DNA of 64,000 bases from Geodermatophilus saharensis. Its GTDB lineage: Bacteria; Actinomycetota; Actinomycetes; Mycobacteriales; Geodermatophilaceae. The position numbers and the translations under genes were made by a program. Shown in pieces: positions 1 through 8,034 of this stretch. The stretch covers positions 147,481 through 211,480 of the forward strand of contig NZ_FZOH01000010.1 of the NCBI RefSeq assembly GCF_900188205.1, in the 5' to 3' direction. The notes beneath the pieces are model-generated. The model was given only the letters and a program-made list of their open reading frames with translations, had not been told where the DNA came from and did no database searches. Position 1 is the first letter of the stretch, and each line of letters opens with the position of its first letter.

Positions 1-642
1 GCGCAGACCAGCGTGCTCAACGCCGAGGCGCTCAGCGAGTTCGACCCGCAGACCTCGCAGTCCGGCGACCGCGAGATCCGCTGGCTGATGGCCTCGGACG
101 TGTGCAAGCACTGCACGCACGCCGGCTGCCTCGACGTCTGCCCGACCGGCGCGCTGTTCCGCACCGAGTTCGGCACGGTCGTCGTGCAGGGCGACATCTG
201 CAACGGCTGCGGCTACTGCGTGCCGTCGTGCCCGTACGGCGTCATCAACCAGCGCAAGGGCGACGGCCGGGTCTTCAAGTGCACGATGTGCTACGACCGG
301 CTCACCGACGGTCTGCAGCCGGCGTGTGCCACCGCCTGCCCGACCCAGTCGATCCAGTTCGGCAACCTCGACGAGCTGCAGGCGCGGGCCGACGCCCGGC
401 TGGAGACGCTCAAGCGGCAGGGCGTGGAGTCCGCCCGGCTCTACGGCCGGGACGAGGACGACGGCGTCGGCGGCAACGGCGCCTTCTTCCTGCTCCTCGA
501 CGAGCCGGAGGTCTACGGGCTGCCGCCGGACCCGATCGTGACCACCCGCGACCTGCCGGCGATGTGGCGCTCGGCGGCCGCCGCGGCGGCGATGATGGTC
601 GGGGTCGCGCTGTCGGCCGTCCTCGGCTCGCGGCGGCGGTGA
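1..642 (+). CDS. Formate dehydrogenase-type iron-sulphur subunit (FdhB/HybA-like), 5' end cut off
   Basis: Electron-transfer subunit with four predicted [4Fe-4S] clusters. The reading frame is open at the left edge, so the N-terminus is missing. Cysteine groups are visible as CKHCTHAGCLDVCP, CNGCGYCVPSCP, CTMC and CATACP (about residues 35-115), the usual ferredoxin-type pattern of FdhB, HybA and NrfC subunits. A short hydrophobic stretch ending in SRRR at the C-terminus looks like a membrane anchor, as in FdhB. The next gene is an NrfD-type quinone-site subunit 4 nt downstream, so the pair would pass electrons from a molybdopterin dehydrogenase (expected just outside the window) to the membrane quinone pool. 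Formate as substrate is inferred from this architecture; another molybdo-oxidoreductase is possible. Confidence 0.88.
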   Translation, partial: AQTSVLNAEALSEFDPQTSQSGDREIRWLMASDVCKHCTHAGCLDVCPTGALFRTEFGTVVVQGDICNGCGYCVPSCPYGVINQRKGDGRVFKCTMCYDRLTDGLQPACATACPTQSIQFGNLDELQARADARLETLKRQGVESARLYGRDEDDGVGGNGAFFLLLDEPEVYGLPPDPIVTTRDLPAMWRSAAAAAAMMVGVALSAVLGSRRR

Positions 643-646
643 CGGC

Positions 647-1729
647 GTGACCGAGGGCATCACGACACCGGGGCAGGGCTGGCGGCGGGCCGGCGGCTCC
701 GACGTCGCGGGCGACGGCGTGCGCGCGTACGGCGACGGTGCGGGCCGCCGGCGCAAGGGCGGTCGCCGGGGTGGCCGGAGGGGGCGCGGCGGCGAGGTCC
801 CGATGGTGGAGGAGGCCGAGTTCACCTCCTACTACGGCCGGCCGATCATCAAGCCGCCGGTGTGGAAGAGCCCCGACGTGCCGCTGTACCTCTTCCTCGG
901 GGGAGCGGCGGGTTCCTCGGCGATCCTCGGTGCGCTCGCCGACGTGACGGGCCGGCCGGCGCTGACGCGGGTCTCCCGGCTGACCGCCGGTGGCGGGTCG
1001 ATCCTGTCGGTGGTCTTCCTCATCCACGACCTCGGGCGGCCCGAGCGGTTCCTGCACATGCTGCGGGTCATCAAGCCGACCTCGCCGCTGTCGATCGGCT
1101 CCTACATCCTGGCGCCGTTCAGCGCGGCGGCCGGGGCCACGGCCGCGGTGGAGCTGCTCGGCTGGTTCCCCCGGCTCAAGCGGTTCGGCGGTGCGGTGTC
1201 GGCGCTGTTCGGCGGGCCGCTGGCCACCTACACCGGGGTGCTGCTGGCCAACACCGCGGTGCCGTCGTGGCACGCGGCGCACCGGGAGCTGCCGTTCGTC
1301 TTCGGCGGGTCGGCGATGGCGGCCGGCGGCGGGATCACGATGGCGTTCACCCCCGTGGCCGAGGCGGGCCCGGCGCGGAAGATGGCGGTGACCGGGGCGG
1401 CGATCGAGCTCGCGGTGGTGCACCGGGTGGAGAACGGTCACGGCGTCGTCAGCGAGCCCTTCCACACCGGGCGGGCCGGGACGATGCTGCGCGCCGCGAA
1501 GGCGTGCACGGCCGCCGGGGCGGGGCTGACCGTGCTCGCCGGGCGCTCGCGGCTCGGCGCGGTCGTGTCGGGCACCCTGCTGGCGGCCGGGTCGCTGCTC
1601 ACCCGGTTCGGGGTCTTCGAGGCCGGGATGGCCAGCGCGAAGGACCCGAAGTACACCGTCGTCCCGCAGCGTGAGCGGATGGCGGCCCGGGCGGCCCAGA
1701 ACGGGCACGCCTCGACCGTCTCCCGCTGA
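647..1729 (+). CDS. NrfD/PsrC-type membrane anchor subunit
   Basis: Integral membrane subunit of about 360 aa expected to hold the quinone site of a molybdenum oxidoreductase. The first 60 residues are Gly/Arg-rich and probably cytoplasmic. The conserved part begins near SYYGRPIIKPPVWK, followed by PLYLFLGGAAGSS in the first helix and HDLGRPERFLHMLR between helices, both typical of the NrfD family. About eight hydrophobic segments follow. The GTG start lies 4 nt after the stop of the iron-sulphur subunit, so the two genes are one operon. Transcription ends in a convergent gap that holds a triple inverted-repeat element. Confidence 0.85.
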   Translation: MTEGITTPGQGWRRAGGSDVAGDGVRAYGDGAGRRRKGGRRGGRRGRGGEVPMVEEAEFTSYYGRPIIKPPVWKSPDVPLYLFLGGAAGSSAILGALADVTGRPALTRVSRLTAGGGSILSVVFLIHDLGRPERFLHMLRVIKPTSPLSIGSYILAPFSAAAGATAAVELLGWFPRLKRFGGAVSALFGGPLATYTGVLLANTAVPSWHAAHRELPFVFGGSAMAAGGGITMAFTPVAEAGPARKMAVTGAAIELAVVHRVENGHGVVSEPFHTGRAGTMLRAAKACTAAGAGLTVLAGRSRLGAVVSGTLLAAGSLLTRFGVFEAGMASAKDPKYTVVPQRERMAARAAQNGHASTVSR

Positions 1730-1732
1730 CGG

Positions 1733-1844
1733 GGTGCCCTTGTAGCGCTGTTGGCACCTCTCGGGCGGGCGAAGCGGTGCCTTCGTAGCGCTGTCGGCAC
1801 CTCTCGGGCGGGCGAGGCGGTGCCTTTGTAGCGCTATCGGCACC
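1733..1844. repeat. Three tandem copies of a 43-bp repeat with inverted-repeat core
   Basis: Cores start at 1733, 1776 and 1819, exactly 43 bp apart. Each core is GGTGCC, then 14 nt, then GGCACC, giving a 6-bp stem. The loop carries TAGCGCT, which is the palindrome TAGCGCTA in the third copy. The linker TCTCGGGCGGGCGARGC is nearly identical between copies. The element fills the gap between the convergent NrfD and IclR-like genes, so it could act as a two-way terminator or be a dispersed REP-like element. Confidence 0.85.
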
Positions 1845-1853
1845 TCCTGGCCC

Positions 1854-2420
1854 TCACACGGGGGAGGGCAGGGTGTCCGCGCCGGCCGGGACCTGGGCCG
1901 CGATGCGGCCCAGGTCGGTGGCGATCGTGGTCAGGTCGAGGTCCTCGAGGTAGACCGACGGGGCGATCACCGCCAGGGCGGCGGTGACCTCGCCGTGGCG
2001 GTCACGGACGGGCACGGCGATCGAGGTGACCTCGCCCCGGACGCCGCCGGCGACGACGTCGCGACCGGTCTCACGGACCCGCGTCAGCCGGAGGGCGAGC
2101 AGCGCCCGGTTGCTTAGCGAGTGGGGAGCGCGCTGCAGGCCGGCCACGCGGCGTTCGAGCACGTCGGGCGCCAGCCAGGCGAGGAGGACGTGCAGCGGCG
2201 CCTCGGTCCCCGGCAGCACGGCCCCGCGGTCGAACTGGGGGACGACCAGGGGCTGCGGAGGCGGGTCGTGCCGCAGGCGGCACTGCAGCGTGTCGCCGGA
2301 CCACCCGAACAGGACCACCGTCCCGCCGGTGGCGGCGGCGAGCAGCCGCAGCTCCTCGCCGACGTCGTCGGCCGGCCATGCCACCACGCTGTTGCCCTCG
2401 AACTGCACGCTCCCGCTCAC
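1854..2420 (-). CDS. Stand-alone IclR-type effector-binding domain protein
   Basis: A 188-aa protein matching only the ligand-binding half of IclR regulators: GGTVVLFGWSGDTLQCRL, then PLHVLLAWLAP, then TSIAVPVRDRHGEVTAALAV near the C-terminus are in the expected order. The usual N-terminal winged helix-turn-helix is absent. Extending the frame upstream runs into the antisense or shadow frame of the neighbouring oxidoreductase and gives no HTH. I chose the GTG at 2420, after which the IclR-like similarity begins. It lies 65 nt downstream of the NmrA-like gene in the same direction. It may be a sensor that acts through another protein, or a decayed regulator. Confidence 0.65.
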   Translation of the reverse strand: MSGSVQFEGNSVVAWPADDVGEELRLLAAATGGTVVLFGWSGDTLQCRLRHDPPPQPLVVPQFDRGAVLPGTEAPLHVLLAWLAPDVLERRVAGLQRAPHSLSNRALLALRLTRVRETGRDVVAGGVRGEVTSIAVPVRDRHGEVTAALAVIAPSVYLEDLDLTTIATDLGRIAAQVPAGADTLPSPV

Positions 2421-2485
2421 GCCGGCCCCCGTTCCCGTGTACGCGCTGACTGGAGCTTCGCACGCCGGAACGCCGTCGTAACGGG

Positions 2486-3310
2486 TCAGCGTGCCGCGAG
2501 GTGGTCGGCGAACGTGCGCGGCGGGCGGCCCAGCAGCGCGGTGAGCACCCGCGGGCTGCCGGTGAACCCGTGCGCCCGGTACTCGGCGAACATGGCCCGC
2601 AGGCAGCGCCGGGCGTAGCTGCCGTCGTCGGCCGGCGGGTCGGCGTCGACGGCGGCCACCTCGCGCCCGAGGTGGGCGGTGAGGAGAGCGGCGACGTCGG
2701 GGGCGGTGAGCTCCTCCGGGCCGGCCGCCTCGAACGTGCCGCTGTCGAGGCCGTCCTCGGTCAGCAGCACGGCGGCGGCCTCGGCGACGTCGCGCAGGTC
2801 GACGAAGGACTGCGCCGTCCCCAGGCCCCACGGGCTGGGCAGCTGCCCGGTGTCCCCGGCGGCGGGGACGGCGGCGTCGAGGTTGTCGGCGTAGGCGCAC
2901 GGCTGCAGCACCCGCCAGCGGGCACCGGTACCCGCGACGACGGCGTCGAGCGCCTCCTCGACGCGGTCCTTGGCGGCGTGGTGGGGCATCGAGCGCGCCT
3001 GCGGGCGCAGCACCGAGTGGTAGACCAGCCGGCCGACCCCGGCGCGGGCCGCGGCGCGCAGCACGGCCGGGGCACCGGTCTCCTCCCGCGGGTCGAAGTT
3101 GGGCCAGACGAGGTACAGCGCGTCGGCACCGCCCAGCGCGGGGAAGAGGTCGCCGGTGAGGTCGGCGACGACCACCTCCGCGCCGAGCGCGTCGAGCTCC
3201 GGCCGCGGCCGCGGGGTGGCGACGACGGCGCGCACCCGCTCGCCGCGTCCCCGTAGCGCGCGGACGACCTCGGTGCCCGTGGGTCCGCCCGCGGCGGTCA
3301 CGACGATCAC
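2486..3310 (-). CDS. NmrA-like NAD(P)-binding oxidoreductase
   Basis: A 274-aa Rossmann-fold protein of the atypical short-chain dehydrogenase NmrA/HSCARG group. The nucleotide-binding loop TAAGGPTGTEVVRAL lies at residues 5-19. The early strand continues to DALGAEVVVADLTG, then LVYHSVLRP and a C-terminal half rich in substrate-pocket residues. NmrA-type proteins act as NADPH sensors or quinone reductases. No specific substrate can be read from the sequence. The start GTG at 3310 is preceded by AGGTGA, which is also half of a 6-bp inverted repeat. The IclR-like gene follows in the same direction. Confidence 0.78.
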   Translation of the reverse strand: MIVVTAAGGPTGTEVVRALRGRGERVRAVVATPRPRPELDALGAEVVVADLTGDLFPALGGADALYLVWPNFDPREETGAPAVLRAAARAGVGRLVYHSVLRPQARSMPHHAAKDRVEEALDAVVAGTGARWRVLQPCAYADNLDAAVPAAGDTGQLPSPWGLGTAQSFVDLRDVAEAAAVLLTEDGLDSGTFEAAGPEELTAPDVAALLTAHLGREVAAVDADPPADDGSYARRCLRAMFAEYRAHGFTGSPRVLTALLGRPPRTFADHLAAR

Positions 3311-3328
3311 TCACCTGACCCTAGGTGA
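3311..3328. promoter_or_regulatory. Inverted repeat abutting the oxidoreductase start
   Basis: TCACCT at 3311-3316 and AGGTGA at 3323-3328 form a perfect 6-bp inverted repeat with a 6-nt spacer. On the minus strand the proximal half, AGGTGA, is in ribosome-binding-site position for the gene starting at 3310. It may be an operator over the RBS, or just a strong RBS with a chance partner. Confidence 0.3.
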
Positions 3329-3434
3329 CCGGTGCTGAGCCATTCGTCACCGATCGGGAACGCTGGGTGACTCCCGGACGTGTCCTGGGTAGCAGTGACG
3401 GCAGCACGGGGGCCGGACGGCGGCAGGGGGACAC

Positions 3435-3587
3435 GTGCCGTGGTGGGGATGGGCGCTCCTGGCGTGGGGTGCCCTCGCGCTGGCGCTGGGTCTCGTCCTC
3501 GGCAGGGTGATCCGGACGGCGGAGCAGCGGGAGCGGGGCCGCGGCCGGGCCGACGAGGAGGACGAGGAACGCCCCCGGGCCTCCTGA
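3435..3587 (+). CDS. Small single-pass membrane protein (50 aa)
   Basis: Short frame starting VPWWGWALLAWGALALALGL, a clear single hydrophobic helix, followed by RVIRTAEQRERG and an acidic/arginine-rich tail ending ERPRAS. The GTG is preceded by GGCAGGGGGACAC, a good Shine-Dalgarno match at the right distance. The pattern of a membrane helix plus charged cytoplasmic tail is typical of actinobacterial small membrane proteins. I recognise no family. It stands between two divergent units and may be monocistronic. Confidence 0.5.
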   Translation: MPWWGWALLAWGALALALGLVLGRVIRTAEQRERGRGRADEEDEERPRAS

Positions 3588-3731
3588 CGCGCTCGTCCCC
3601 TCACCGACCGCTCGTGGAGGGCCCGCGCGACCCGGTGAGGTGACACCCGCCCGAAAGGGGGCACCCGGCGGCAGGGCCCACGGCGGTGACGAGGGGCCTC
3701 CGGAGCCCTGCGCGGCCCTACCGTGTCCGCC

Positions 3732-4823
3732 GTGTCCCACGGGGGGAGTGCGCCGAGCGCCGGCCTGCCTGCGTCACCGCCCGTCGTGCTGCCCCGGCTC
3801 ACCGGGATGCGCGCCTTCGCGGCGCTCGCCGTCTTCCTGTTCCACCTCGACGTCTGGGGGGTGGTCAGGCTGCCGGGCGGGGTGTCGCGGGCCGGGTTCG
3901 TCGGTGTCGGCTTCTTCTTCGTCCTGTCCGGTTTCGTGCTCGCCTGGGGGACCCGCCCCGACCTGCCCACGCTCCGCTTCTACCGGCGGCGCTTCGCCCG
4001 GGTGTGGCCGAGCCACGCGGTGGTGCTCGCGGTGGCCGCTGTCCTCCCCGTCGTCGCGGTGCACCGGGACGTCCCGTCGGGTGTCGCGAACGCCCTCCTG
4101 GTGCAGGCCTGGTCCCCCGACCCCGAGGTCGTCTACTCCTTCAACGGGGTCTCGTGGTCCCTGAGCTGCGAGGCCTTCTTCTACCTCGTCTTCCCCGTGG
4201 CCGCCCTCGTGGTCCGCAGGCTCCCGCGCCGAGTGGCTGGGGGACTGGCGGTGCTGGGGCTGCTCCTCGCCCTGCTCGCCGGGCTCCTCCGCCCGGAGCT
4301 GGCCTTCCACCTCCCGCTCGTTCGGGTCGGGGAGTTCCTGGTCGGTCTCGTCGCCGGCGTGGCCGTCCGGGACGGGTGGCGTCCGCGTCCGCGCGGCGCC
4401 GTGGTGGTCCCCGTGGTGCTCGCCGCACTGGCCGCCGTCCTGGTCGTGCCCCCGCCGGTCGCCGACGTGGTCGCCGCCGTCCCGTTCCTGCTGGTCGTGC
4501 TGCACGCTGCCCGGAGGGACCTCGACGGCCGGCGGGGCTGGCTGACGAGCCGGACGGTCGTGTTCGCGGGGGAGGCGTCCTTCGCGTTCTACCTGGTGCA
4601 CGAGCTGACCGTCCTGAACCTGAGGGACCTCGTCCCCGGGCCGGTCGCGGGCCGGGTCGCGGTGATCGTGGTTGTGGCCACCACCGCCGCGGTCGTCCTG
4701 CACCTGGCGGTCGAGCGGCCCTGCAACCGGTGGCTCCGAGACCGGGCGCCCAGCGTCGCACTCGCCTCGCCGCCCCTCCTGGACGACACGGCGGCGGAGA
4801 CGTCCCGGACCCGCCGGGACTGA
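3732..4823 (+). CDS. Acyltransferase 3 family membrane protein (OafA-like)
   Basis: Multi-pass acyltransferase of about 363 aa that probably O-acetylates or acylates a surface sugar. The family signature RLTGMRAFAALAVFLFHL lies near the N-terminus (the catalytic-site Arg and His), followed by GFVGVGFFFVLSGFVL and the R-x-R region FYRRRFARVWP. About ten hydrophobic helices follow. The start is set at GTG 3732 because a TACCGT box (3719-3724) lies 7 nt upstream, as seen at other genes here; GTG at 3723 is the alternative. It is probably the left-most member of the polysaccharide island. Confidence 0.83.
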   Translation: MSHGGSAPSAGLPASPPVVLPRLTGMRAFAALAVFLFHLDVWGVVRLPGGVSRAGFVGVGFFFVLSGFVLAWGTRPDLPTLRFYRRRFARVWPSHAVVLAVAAVLPVVAVHRDVPSGVANALLVQAWSPDPEVVYSFNGVSWSLSCEAFFYLVFPVAALVVRRLPRRVAGGLAVLGLLLALLAGLLRPELAFHLPLVRVGEFLVGLVAGVAVRDGWRPRPRGAVVVPVVLAALAAVLVVPPPVADVVAAVPFLLVVLHAARRDLDGRRGWLTSRTVVFAGEASFAFYLVHELTVLNLRDLVPGPVAGRVAVIVVVATTAAVVLHLAVERPCNRWLRDRAPSVALASPPLLDDTAAETSRTRRD

Positions 4824-4865
4824 CGACGTCGTTCGAGCGGGCCGGCCGTGCGCCACCATGGACCG

Positions 4866-5528
4866 GTGCGGAGGACGTGGGTGCGGGCCGGTGCGCTCGT
4901 CGCCGTCCTCGCCGTCGGGACGGTGGTGGCGCTCACCGTCGACGTGCCCGACGTCGCCACCGTGCGCGGGTGGATCGACCGCACCGGCACCCCCGGGCTG
5001 CTCCTGCTGACCGCGGGCGTGGGCCTGGCCCTGGTCGGGCCGGTGCCGCGGACGGCGATGTCGGTGCTGCTGGGTGTCGTCCTGGGGTTCTGGGGCGGTA
5101 CCGCGGTCGCGCTGGCCGGCGGCATGCTCGGTGGGCTGGCCGCCTTCGCGCTCTCGCGCACGCTCGGCCGGGACGCCGTCGCGCGACTGGAGGGCCCCCG
5201 GCTGGCCGCCGTCGACCGGGTGCTGGCCGACCGGGGCTTCGGCGCGGTGCTCGCCGGGCGACTGCTGCCGGTGGTGCCGTTCAGCGTGCTCAGCCACGCC
5301 GCGGGGCTGAGCGCCGTGCCGCTGGGGTCCTACGCCGCCGCGACCGCGCTGGGCCTGCTCCCGAGCACGGTGCTGCAGGTGGGCGTGGGGGCCTCGGTCC
5401 CCGAGCTGACGGCGTGGGCCGCACGGGCGGGGTCGCCGGGGGTGGCGGTCGCGGTGACCGCCCTCGTCGTCGGTGGCGCCGTCCTGCTGTGGCGGCGCCG
5501 GGCGCGGTCGCGGACGTCCGCCGGCTGA
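4866..5528 (+). CDS. TVP38/TMEM64 (DedA-like) family membrane protein
   Basis: About 220 aa with five to six hydrophobic segments. The family core is visible as GPVPRTAMSVLLGVVLGFWG and FGAVLAGRLLPVVPFSVLSHAAGLS, with the conserved Gly-Arg-Leu-Pro-Pro-type loop (here GRLLPVVPF). Members of this SNARE-associated/DedA superfamily include lipid scramblases and undecaprenyl-phosphate recyclers; the role here is not known. A recycling role would suit a polysaccharide locus. GTG 4866 was chosen because a CACCAT box ends 6 nt before it. GTG 4848, 18 nt upstream in frame, is the alternative. Confidence 0.75.
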   Translation: MRRTWVRAGALVAVLAVGTVVALTVDVPDVATVRGWIDRTGTPGLLLLTAGVGLALVGPVPRTAMSVLLGVVLGFWGGTAVALAGGMLGGLAAFALSRTLGRDAVARLEGPRLAAVDRVLADRGFGAVLAGRLLPVVPFSVLSHAAGLSAVPLGSYAAATALGLLPSTVLQVGVGASVPELTAWAARAGSPGVAVAVTALVVGGAVLLWRRRARSRTSAG

Positions 5529-5580
5529 GGACAGGCGCTCCGTCCGCGGCTGCGGAGCCACCGTGTGGTGGGATGCGCTG

Positions 5581-7062
5581 GTGTCGACCGTCGGACCCCG
5601 GCCGGTGCGCCCCCGCGGTCCCGGTGACGGGGGCGCACCCGTGGACGGCGGCGGTGATCCGGTCGTCTCGGTGGTCGTCCCCTTCAAGGACGCCGCCCCG
5701 TTCCTGGACGCAGCCGTGCACAGTGTCCTGGCGCAGAACTGGACCGCACTCGACGTGGTCCTGGTCGACGACGGCGGCACCGACGGCAGCGAGGCCATCG
5801 CCCGAGACCTCGAGGGGGCCCATCCCCGACGTGTCCGCGTCGTCACGCACGAGGGACGCGTCAACCGAGGCATCGGACCCAGCCGCGCCCTCGGGATCAG
5901 GGAGGCCCGCGGTCCCCTGGTCGCGTTCCTCGACGCCGACGACGTCTGGGAACCCACGCACGTGGCCGACTACGTCAGGCTCCTCCGGGAGAACCCGGTG
6001 GCCGACATGGTGTGCGGGCGCGTGTGGGCGTGGCGCAGCTGGGCCGACCCGCATCTGGAGGACCGGCTCTCCCAGCTCGCCTTCGCACCCGGGGCAGTGG
6101 TCGCCGGGCCGCGACTGCTCGCGGCGGTGCTCCGCAACGGCTACTACGCGACGACCCCGTGCTCGCTGGTCGTCCGCCGGCACGCGGTGCTCGGCTGCCT
6201 CGAGCACCTCGAGGCGTTCCCTGGGATGTACGAGGACCAGGTGATGAACTCCTGGATGCAGCTGCGGTCGGTGGCGGTGATGACGGGCGGGACCAGCGCC
6301 TGGTACCGGCAGCACGACGCCTCGTTCAGTGCGCGCACCTCCGAGTCCGACCGCGCCCACACCGCGTTCCTGAGCTGGCTGCGCTCGCAGGTGGAGGAGC
6401 TGCCGGACGGTGACCCGGAGGTGCGGGCGCTGGTCGAGTCGGCCCTCCAGGAGGCGCTGGGCCGTGCGACCCCCGCGGCGCGGCGCACGCTGCGCGCGTC
6501 CATCCCTGGCGTCGTCCGGCGTGGGCGCCGCGTCCTCCGGCGGGCGCGGACGGCTGCCGGGCAGGTTCCCCCCGCAGTGCACACCGAGCGGGTCGAGCGC
6601 CTGCTCTTCCGCCACGGCGCGGACCTGCGGGGGGACGTCCTCGTGCTGGGGGGTGAGAGCGTTCCCACGGGGACCGACACGACGTCCCGACAGACCCTCC
6701 CGTGGCCCGCCGCGACGGCGTCGTCGGGGCCCCGGCAGGCCCTGGCGGCGCTGCCCAGCGCCGCCTTCCACTGCATCGTCGTCCTGTCGGACGGGGCGGA
6801 GGTCGCAGCCGGCGACATGCGGTTGCGACACCTGCGCCGAGCGCTGCGCCCGTCCGGTGTCCTGCTGTTCCTCGTGCCGGGACCGGATGACGACCTCGAG
6901 CAGGCGCTGCGGGAGGCGTTCGGCCGCGACGCCGTGAGCAGTGACCACCAGGACCACCCCGGCCCGCGCGGCAGACCCCTGGGCCTCCTGCGGGCCGTCG
7001 TACCGGCCGGCTCCCCCGGGGAGGACGCGCGGGCAGACCAGGAGGGCCCGCGCGTCCCGTGA
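5581..7062 (+). CDS. Family 2 glycosyltransferase with extra C-terminal domain
   Basis: The N-terminal 280 residues are a GT-A fold family 2 transferase: SVVVPFKDAAPFLDAAVHSV, the DD pair in LVDDGGTDGS, and the metal-binding DADD in VAFLDADDVWEP. The ED of MYEDQVMNSW marks the acceptor-side acid. Residues from about 330 form a second domain with VERLLFRHGADLRGDVLVLGG and FHCIVVLSDGAEVAAGD. It resembles a methyltransferase Rossmann core but lacks the GxGxG loop, like the separate 162-aa protein at 11714-12202. Start GTG 5581 follows a TGGGAT box by 6 nt. It is convergent with the GT14 gene. Confidence 0.82.
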   Translation: MSTVGPRPVRPRGPGDGGAPVDGGGDPVVSVVVPFKDAAPFLDAAVHSVLAQNWTALDVVLVDDGGTDGSEAIARDLEGAHPRRVRVVTHEGRVNRGIGPSRALGIREARGPLVAFLDADDVWEPTHVADYVRLLRENPVADMVCGRVWAWRSWADPHLEDRLSQLAFAPGAVVAGPRLLAAVLRNGYYATTPCSLVVRRHAVLGCLEHLEAFPGMYEDQVMNSWMQLRSVAVMTGGTSAWYRQHDASFSARTSESDRAHTAFLSWLRSQVEELPDGDPEVRALVESALQEALGRATPAARRTLRASIPGVVRRGRRVLRRARTAAGQVPPAVHTERVERLLFRHGADLRGDVLVLGGESVPTGTDTTSRQTLPWPAATASSGPRQALAALPSAAFHCIVVLSDGAEVAAGDMRLRHLRRALRPSGVLLFLVPGPDDDLEQALREAFGRDAVSSDHQDHPGPRGRPLGLLRAVVPAGSPGEDARADQEGPRVP

Positions 7063-7082
7063 CGCGGACTGGCCGGTCCGTC

Positions 7083-7955
7083 TCACGGACCCTGCAGGAG
7101 CCGCTGCTCGAGGAGGTCCAGGACGGCGCTGTCGACCCGGTCGTCGAACTTGCGGGCGAACCAGGCGTCGCTGCTGCACAGGAGTGCTCGGTGCTCGCTC
7201 GTGAGCGTGACGATGTCGTCCTCCCACAGGATGAGGCGCCGGTTGTCGTTGACGACGGTCGACCGGAACGGTGATGCGAGCAGGGCCGTCTGGAAGAACG
7301 ACTCGTCCGGGATGAACGTGTGCCTGTAGAAACGGCGCAGCCGCCCGGCGGGACCACCGGTCACGTACCGGCACGCCGCCCGGCTGAGGGTCATCCACTG
7401 GGAGCCCCCGTACCAGGTCACGCCCGCCGGGAAGCGGCGGCGGACCACCGGCAGCGGGCGGATGCCCCGGCCCAGCGGCAGCTCGACGTAGACGCGGTCG
7501 ACCCGGCTCTCCGGACGACGGAAGTCGGGGTGGCCGGCCCCGAAGGCCGGGTTCTCCCACGTCCAGGGCATGTCCCGAGGGCGGAAGTACTCCAGGTGGT
7601 TCCGGTCCGGGTGAGCGGCCAGCTCGTCCTGGATCGCCGACACGGGTCGCAGGGGGAAGTCCTGACCGCTGAGGTTCACGAAGTGGGACCAGTCCCCTCC
7701 GTCGTCCAGCAGGCGACGGATGGCCCTCAGCTGGACCTCCACCATGCTCCAGCCGCCCCACCGGACGTCCGTGCTGGGCAGGATGTCGACCCCTGGCAGG
7801 TCCCGCACCGCGGTGCGGATCCCCCGGTGGACGTCCGGAGGGGCCTTCCGGTCGACGTGCACGACGCACCGGTTCCCCGGGTCGTGGAGGACCCGCAGCA
7901 GGCGGGCGACCTGATCGGGGTTCCGGTGCGCCATCACGAGCAGGGCGAGAGCCAC
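7083..7955 (-). CDS. Core-2/I-branching beta-1,6-N-acetylglucosaminyltransferase family protein (GT14)
   Basis: A 290-aa protein of the GT14 branching-enzyme family. The N-terminus LALLVMAHRNPDQVARLL and CVVHVDRKAP, then RWGGWSMVEVQLRAIRRLL and HFVNLSGQDFPLRP, are the standard bacterial signatures of this family. WYGGSQWMTLSRAA and the late EDDIVTLT region complete the fold. Such enzymes add GlcNAc or xylose branches; sugar and acceptor cannot be told here. It is the last gene of the minus-strand polysaccharide operon, 79 nt after the ABC ATPase. Confidence 0.85.
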   Translation of the reverse strand: MALALLVMAHRNPDQVARLLRVLHDPGNRCVVHVDRKAPPDVHRGIRTAVRDLPGVDILPSTDVRWGGWSMVEVQLRAIRRLLDDGGDWSHFVNLSGQDFPLRPVSAIQDELAAHPDRNHLEYFRPRDMPWTWENPAFGAGHPDFRRPESRVDRVYVELPLGRGIRPLPVVRRRFPAGVTWYGGSQWMTLSRAACRYVTGGPAGRLRRFYRHTFIPDESFFQTALLASPFRSTVVNDNRRLILWEDDIVTLTSEHRALLCSSDAWFARKFDDRVDSAVLDLLEQRLLQGP

Positions 7956-8034
7956 CGAGGCAGTCTGCCGCCGACCGCGCGACCGCGCCCGGCCCGCGGA
8001 GGCTCTCCGCGCGGCCTCGGAGCTCCGTGAGCCG

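Noticed and set aside
1-1729. Selenocysteine insertion genes next to formate dehydrogenase
   Set aside because: No selA, selB, selC or selD is seen after the NrfD gene, and the catalytic subunit is outside the window.
1733-1844. CRISPR array
   Set aside because: The sequences between repeat cores are also nearly identical, so there are no unique spacers, and no cas gene is present.
1854-3314. 486-codon frame joining the IclR-like protein to an upstream part
   Set aside because: The upstream part is a shadow of the NmrA-like gene with Arg/Gly-rich sequence and no helix-turn-helix.
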